The position numbers and the translations under genes were made by a program. 64,000 bases of DNA from Cyrtodaria siliqua (taxonomy: Eukaryota > Mollusca > Bivalvia > Adapedonta > Hiatellidae). Positions 58,268 to 64,000 of the stretch are shown in pieces (position 1 is the stretch's first letter; each line of letters begins with the position of its first letter). The notes below the pieces were generated by a model. That model had not been told where the DNA came from. It did no database searches and saw nothing but the letters and a program-made list of their open reading frames with translations. The stretch is taken from positions 1 through 64,000 of the forward strand of contig JAWPHD010007161.1 in the NCBI GenBank assembly GCA_037043455.1. The letters are read 5' to 3'.

Positions 58268-59878
58268 TTTTTAGCTCTACTGATCAGAGATCAGCAGAGC
58301 TTATGCCGTGGTGCGGCGTCCGTCGTCCGTCCGTCTGTCCGTCCGTCTGTCCGTCCGTCCGTTAACTTTTATTTGTAGCGACTACTCCTCTGAAACTACT
58401 GGATGGATATTCATAAAACTTTACAGAAATGTTGCCCATGAAGTCTAGTTGATCCTAGCAAAAATTCATGTTGATGTGAAATCCAAGATGGCCGCCAAAG
58501 CTAAAAATAGATTTTTTAAATTCAAGTTTGTAGCGACTACTTCTTGAAAACTATAAGTGATATTGATATGGGACTTTTTCTAAAATGATCAGCATGACAT
58601 GATGTTGGTCCTTGTCGAAAATCGTTTTGATTTGACGTTAAACATGGCTGCCAGCGGCCATCTTTGTTTACATAGAGTTAATTATATAATGAAAACTTGT
58701 AGCGACTACTCCTCTGAAACTACTTGACGGATTTTCATGAAACTTCACAGGAATGTTGCTCTTGATGTCATAATGATCCTAGCAAAATTTCAGGTCGGCC
58801 GGAAATTCAAGATGGCCGCCATGGCTAAAAATAATAATTTTCAAAATACAAGTTTGTAGCGACTACTTCTTGAAAACTATAAGTGATATTGATATGGGAC
58901 TTTTTCTAAAATGATCAGCATGACATGATGTTGGTCCTTATCAAAAATCGTTTTGATTCGACGTTAAACGTGGCTGCCAGCGGCCATCTTTGTTTACATA
59001 GAGTTATATAGTAAAAACTTGTAGCGACTACTCCTCTGAAACTACTTGGCGGATTTTCATAAAACTTTACAGGAATGTTGCTCTTAATGTCTAATTGATC
59101 CTAGCAAAATTTCAGATCGGCCAGAAATTCAAGATGGCTGCCACAGTTAAAAATAAATTTTTAAAAAATAAGTTTGTAGCAACTACTTCTTGAAAACTAT
59201 AAGTGATATTGATATGGGACTTTTTCGAAAAATGATCAGCATGACATGATGGTTATCCGAGTCGAACATTATTTTGATTCGACATTTAACATGGCTGCCA
59301 GTGGCCATCTTTGTTTACATAGAGTTATATAATGAAAACTTGTAGCGACTACTCCTCTGAAACTACATGACGGATTTTCATGAAACTTCACAGAAGTGTT
59401 GCTCTTGATGTCTAATTGATCCTAGCAAAATTTCAGGTCAGCCGGAAATTCAAGATGGCCGCCATGGCTAAAAATAGATTTTCAAAATACAAGTTTGTAG
59501 CGACTACTTCTTGAAAACTATAAGTGATATTGATATGGGACTTTTTCTAAAATGATCAGCATGACATGATGGTTATTCAAGTCGAACATTATTTTGATTC
59601 GACGTTAAACATGGCTGCCAGTGGCCATGTTTGTTTACATAGAGTTATATAATGAAAACTTGTAGAGACTACTCCTCTGAAACTACTTGACGGATTTTCA
59701 TAAAACTTCACAGGAATGTTGCTCTTGATGTCTAATTGATCCTAGCAAAATTTCAGGTCGGCCGGAAATTCAAGATGGCCACCACGGCTAAAAATAGATT
59801 TTCAAAAACCAGTTTGTAGCGACTACTTCCTGAAATCAAAATCAATCAGTAGAGCTTCAAGGTCATTGACCTCTTGTT
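58268..59878 (+). mobile_element. S element 10 (complete)
   Basis: Head tttagctctactgatcagag with a long gtccgtctgtccgtccgt run, five units of ~320 bp, tail atcagtagagcttcaaggtc, ATTGACCTCTTGTTG. Confidence 0.95.
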
Positions 59879-60510
59879 GATATTATTTATTTATTTATTT
59901 ATTTTTTTTTTTTTTTTTTTTATTATTTATTAAGGCCAGAAAGAAAAATACCTGTGTTTCTGGTTACCCCGACCGTCCCTATTTTTTGGCGCCGACCCTA
60001 CAGTTTTTTATCATAAAAAAAATAAAAATGAATGATGAAAAAACTGGGTACGAATCGGTAATGTACGAAAAGATTGAGTACGAAACATGCGCTAATGGCT
60101 ATTATAATTGGAAAATGCAGCCATGGGACAGAGCAGAAGTTTATGAAAAACATTAATCATGACATGCTGACAGCAGATTTGTTCTTCCAATACCACCCAG
60201 CCTCAGGAAATGATAAAATTCAATTTTTCACAGCCACATGTAAGATGGAACTTTCAGGGTCGGAGCTATTGTGATCACTTTTTGGTTGTCACTCCGTCTG
60301 CCGTCCGTCAACAAATGAACTCATAATGGCAGAAAATATTTGTTTTCAATTTATTTTATTCAAAACAAACAAGTTAGATATCATGAGGTTATTTTCCTTC
60401 TCTCCTTACAAAATCACTACAAATTAACTACTTGACAAAGTTAAAGATACCTTTAACATCGTCCAAACCACATGGGTTATTTTTTTGTCTGGCCTAATTT
60501 CTTTTTAATT
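59879..60510. other. Mixed stretch: (TTTA)n, poly-T and TIR-element fragment
   Basis: (TTTA)n and poly-T to about 59930, then a left end like 21141 (aaaatacctgtgtttctggt, gaccgtccctattttt) from 59946. The frame at 60074-60274 has protein-like composition but no recognised domain, acceptor or partner exon. Confidence 0.5.
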
Positions 60511-61096
60511 TTTAGCTCGACTGATCAGAGATCAGCAGAGCTTATGCCGTGGTGCGGAGTCCGTCGTCCGTTCCGTCTGTCTGTCTGTCAGTAAACTTTT
60601 ATTTGTAGTGACTTCTCCTCTGAAACTACTGGATGGATATTCATGAAACTTTACAGAAATGTTGCCCATGAAGTCTAGTTGATCCTAGCAAAAATTCATG
60701 TTGATGTGAAATCCAAGATGGCCGCCAAAGCTAAAAAGAGATTTTTAAAATTATATGGGACTTTTTCTAAAATGATCAGCATGACATGTTGTTGGTCCTT
60801 GTCAAAAATCGTTTTGATTTGACGTTAAACATGGCTGCCAGTGGCCATCTTTGTTTATATAGTAAAAACTTGTAGCGACTGCTCCTCTGAAACTACTTGG
60901 CGGATTTTCATGAAAGTTTACAGGAACGTTGCTCTTGATGTCTAATTGATCCTGGCAAAATTTCAGGTCGGCCAGAAGTTTGTAGCGACTGCTCCTTGAA
61001 AACTATAAGTGATATTGATATGGGACTTTTTCTAAAGTGATCAGCATGACATGTTGTTGGTCCTTGTCAAAAATTGTTTTGATTCGACGTTAAACA
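60511..61096 (+). mobile_element. S element 11, rearranged and truncated
   Basis: Head tttagctcgactgatcagag and 1.5 units with internal deletions (after gagatttttaaaatta and cggccagaag). It then joins an R2 monomer at gttaaac|agctcggacaag. No tail. Confidence 0.88.
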
Positions 61097-63234
61097 GCTC
61101 GGACAAGTTCGAAAACCATTCATATCAGACTAGTAACAGCGGAGTTATGGCCCTTGATTTAGTTAAAAATGCTATATGTTGCCTCGTTAAGACGATAGGG
61201 CCTTCTTTTTTCATCCAATCTTTACCAGATTGTTAATATCAATGAAAGCTCGGACAAGTTCGAAAACCAGCCAGATCAAACCAGTAACAGCGGAGTTATG
61301 GCCCTTGACTTAGTTAAAAATGCTATATGTTGCCTCGTTAAGACGATAGGGCCTTCATTTTTCATTCGATCTTTACCAAACTTTACCAGATTGTTAATAT
61401 CAATGAAAGCTCGAACATGTTCAAAAACCAGCCAGATCGGACCAATAACAGCGGAGTTATGGCCCTTGGTTTAGTTAACAATGCTATATTTTGCCTTGTT
61501 AAGATGATAGGGCCTTCATTTTTCATCTGATCTTTACCAAACTGTACCAGATTGTTACTATCAATGAAAGCTTGGACAAGTTCGAAAACCAGCCTGTTCG
61601 GACCAGCAACAGCCGAGTTATAGCCCTTGATTTAGTTAAAAATTCTATATTTTGCCTCGTTAAGACGATAGGGCCTTCATTTTACCAAACTTTACCATCT
61701 TGTTAATATCAATGAAAGCTCGGATAAGTTAAAAAAACAGCCAGATCGGACTAGTAACAGCGGAGTTATGGCCCTTGATTTAGTTAAAAAGGCTATATTT
61801 TGCCTCGTTAAGACGATAGGGTCTTCATTTTTCATCCGATCTTAACCAAACATTAAAAGATTGTTAATATCAATAAAAGCTTGGACAAGTTCGAAAACCA
61901 GCCAGATCGGACCTGCAACAGCGGAGTTATGGCCCATGATTTAGTTAAAAATGCCATATTACGATAGGGCCTTCATTTTTCGTCCGATCTTTACCAAACT
62001 TTACCAGATTGTTAATATAAATGAAAGCTCGGACAAGTTCGAAAACCAACCAGATCGGACCAGTAACAGCGGAGTTATGGCCCTTGATTTAGTTAAATAT
62101 GCTATATTTTGCCTCGTTAATACTACGATAGGGCCTTCAATTTTCATCCGATCTTTACCAAACTTTACCAGATTGTTACTATCAATGAAAGCTCCAACGA
62201 ATTTCAAAACCAGCCAGATTGGACCATTTACACCGGAGTTATGGCCCTTGGTTTTCTGAAATATGCTATATTTTGGCCTCATTAAGAAGAAAGGGTCTTC
62301 ATTTGGCCAGATTTCAGTGAAACTTTTCAAGGATGATCAGTACCGAGCCTAGTTGTACATATCGTCACCGTGTTCCGGTTGAATGATTTTGGCAGAGTTA
62401 TGTCCCTTTTAAAGGTTTTAATACATAAACTTTATCTGGACTAGTTCTCCTGAACCCCTGGCTTGATTTTAACGAAACTTGACAAGGATGATCAGTATCA
62501 GGTCTAGTTGTGCAGGTCATTGCCCTGTCCCGGTTGAATGATTTTTGGCAGAGTTATGGCCCTTTAATACACAAACTTTGTCTGGACTAGTTCTCCTGAA
62601 CGCCTCCCCACATTTCAATGAAACTTTACAGGGATGATCAGCAGCAAGCATAGTTGTGCATATCGTCTTGGCATTCCGGTTAACAGATTTTTGGTGGAGT
62701 TATGGCCCTTTAAAGTTTTTTGATACACAAACATTTTCCGGCTAGTTCTCCTGAATCCCCGACTGGATTTTAACGAAACTTGACAAGGATGATCAGTATC
62801 AAGCCTAGTTGTGCATATCGTCGCCATATTCGTGTTGAATGATTTTTGGCAGAGTTATGGCCATTTAAAGGTTTTAATAGCCAAACGTTGTCCAGATTAG
62901 TCTCTTCTGAACTCCTTGCTGGATTTCAACGAATCTTGATGGGGATGATCAGTACCAATCCTAGTTGCACCTGACATTGCCGTGTTGTGGTTGAATGAAT
63001 TTTGGCAGAGTTATGACCCCTTAAAGGTTTTAATACACTAACTTTGTACAGACTAGTTCTCCTGAACCTCTGGCTGGATTTCAACGAAACATGTCAGGGA
63101 CAATCAGTACCAAGCCTATGTGCGTATATCATCACCATGTTCTGGTTGAACGATATTTGAAAGAGTTATGGCCCTTTATACATAAACTTTATTTAGAGCC
63201 AGTAGAGCGTCCACAGGCCCTCTTGGGCCTCTTG
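61097..63234 (+). mobile_element. R element 3' part: R2, R3 and complete tail
   Basis: Eight R2 monomers (gggccttc at 61198, 61349, 61510, 61671, 61819, 61967, 62131) pass into six R3 monomers at about 62300. The canonical tail is GCCAGTAGAGCGTCCAC, palindrome AGGCCCTCTTGGGCCT, CTTGTT. Likely the end of the element headed at 56451. Confidence 0.9.
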
Positions 63235-63249
63235 TTTATTATTTATATT

Positions 63250-64000
63250 ATTTTTGTCGCCTTTTGAAAAAATGCGAGACGTAGGCGCCGCTTATGTTGG
63301 CGAGCTCGACGGCGTCAACATATTGTATTAAAACTTTTTTGTCCTTTGGAGTAGAATGTTCAAATTTCATATATACTCGGTAAAAAAAGTTTTGGACCAG
63401 GGTATATAAAGTCATATAAAAATAAAACTAGTGGACAGAATTTAAGTATCTTTTTTTAGTAACAAAGGTCTACCCTACCCGGTTAATTTGGTACCAGAAG
63501 CATTAAATTCCAAACAAGATTTGATTTTAAAAAAATATCGCGAACACAGAAAGAGTCTGTAAAAAATATTGCAAAGTCCATAACAAGTAACAGTTACGGA
63601 TACATTTGAGTAACCAATAAAAAGATTATTATTTTTTCGCAGACTTTAATTGTAAACGATAATTATTGTTGATTGTTGATCTATTGTGAATTATCAACTG
63701 AGATAATAAGGGTTATGGTCGAATGTCATGGTTCAGCGATCATTGTACAGGTTCGAACACTGCCTGGTCCAAAACTTTTTTTACAGAGTATATAACCTCC
63801 TGATCATTGTCCATCTTAATGCCAATAACTTCTAGCTCTCAAACTGACCATGGGTCAGAGTCAGGGTCACTTAAATACATTAACCATCACCAAAAAAAGA
63901 AGTGTTAAAGTGCGTTAAATTCTAACTTTTGTTCTTATAACTTTTTTGTTCTTTGGAGCAGAGTGTTCAAATTTCATATATAACCACCTTGTCATTGTCC
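63250..64000 (+). mobile_element. F3 element, copy e (runs off window)
   Basis: Head TTGTCGCCTTTTGAAAAAAT, GCGAGACG then gcttatgttggcgagctcga. The first monomer is interrupted by a MITE at 63376 and continues to the window end. Confidence 0.85.
63376..63788. mobile_element. 413-bp MITE with ~26-bp TIRs in F3 monomer
   Basis: CTCGGTAAAAAAAGTTTTGG at the left pairs with CCAAAACTTTTTTTACAGAG at the right (one mismatch, match extends to CCAGG). Flanks give TA up to TATATA duplication; intact monomers read tttcatatataacctcc. Tc1/mariner-like targeting is inferred. Confidence 0.88.

Noticed and set aside
60074..60274. 66-residue frame with protein-like composition
   Set aside because: No family recognised, poor acceptor upstream, adjacent to a TIR-element fragment; phase does not support it as the next exon.
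5979..63234. Autonomous Helitron/Helentron in the window
   Set aside because: No Rep HUH motif or helicase motifs seen in any frame; only non-autonomous structures.

Overview
The window looks like intronic or gene-poor nuclear DNA of a metazoan, most likely a bivalve mollusc. Reasons: it is AT-rich, has no operon-like gene packing, is packed with tRNA-derived SINEs and small DNA transposons, and is dominated by non-autonomous elements built on ~160-bp tandem monomers. That architecture is known from bivalve BIV160/pearl-type and Helentron-associated (HINE) elements. The species cannot be read from the sequence.

Gene content: I can support only one host gene, split over at least 33 kb on the + strand. 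Three exons (5754-5861, 24705-24769, 38858-38950) have good splice sites and compatible phases. Together they read as a Lys/Arg-rich coiled region followed by a DDFLRKQ...FKSWL...YFKQFV..WN..KLP module. This resembles the conserved part of SCI1-type (style cell-cycle inhibitor 1-like) proteins. First and last exons are not visible. The introns (18.8 kb, 14.1 kb and more than 25 kb) are almost entirely transposable elements. The other real coding sequences belong to transposons: a BED-zinc-finger ORF in a hAT-like element (33378-34238) and a decayed reverse transcriptase/RNase H gene of an I/Jockey-like LINE (43741-46244).

Layout: 1-5.7 kb carries small DNA transposons and an inverted R3 monomer array ending against exon A. 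5.98-8.77 kb is a complete F3 element with three SINE copies. 8.8-20.4 kb holds R arrays (R2 then R3 monomers), an R6 array with an inserted SINE, and a first S element. 20.4-26.5 kb has MITEs and exon B. 26.5-31.3 kb is a second F3 element with nested insertions. 31.3-36.7 kb is an R7 array, then F3 with a nested S element that itself holds the hAT-like element. 37-42 kb has R4 and R5 arrays and exon C. 42.2-54.1 kb is a multi-level nest: an S element split by a TTAA element, which contains a LINE, which contains two further S elements. 54.2-64 kb holds a hAT-like element, a long R element with nested S elements and a MITE, and the start of another F3.

Main system: families F3, S and R (and probably R5-R8) share one plan. 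Each has a 5' hairpin whose first arm is repeated in inverted form near the 3' end, a body of ~155-165-bp monomers, and a 3' palindrome followed by a family-independent TCTTGTT. The palindrome sequence differs by family, while the 5' arm and the 3' inverted copy change together. This fits Helentron/HINE-type asymmetric terminal inverted repeats. No Rep/helicase gene is visible, so all copies appear non-autonomous.
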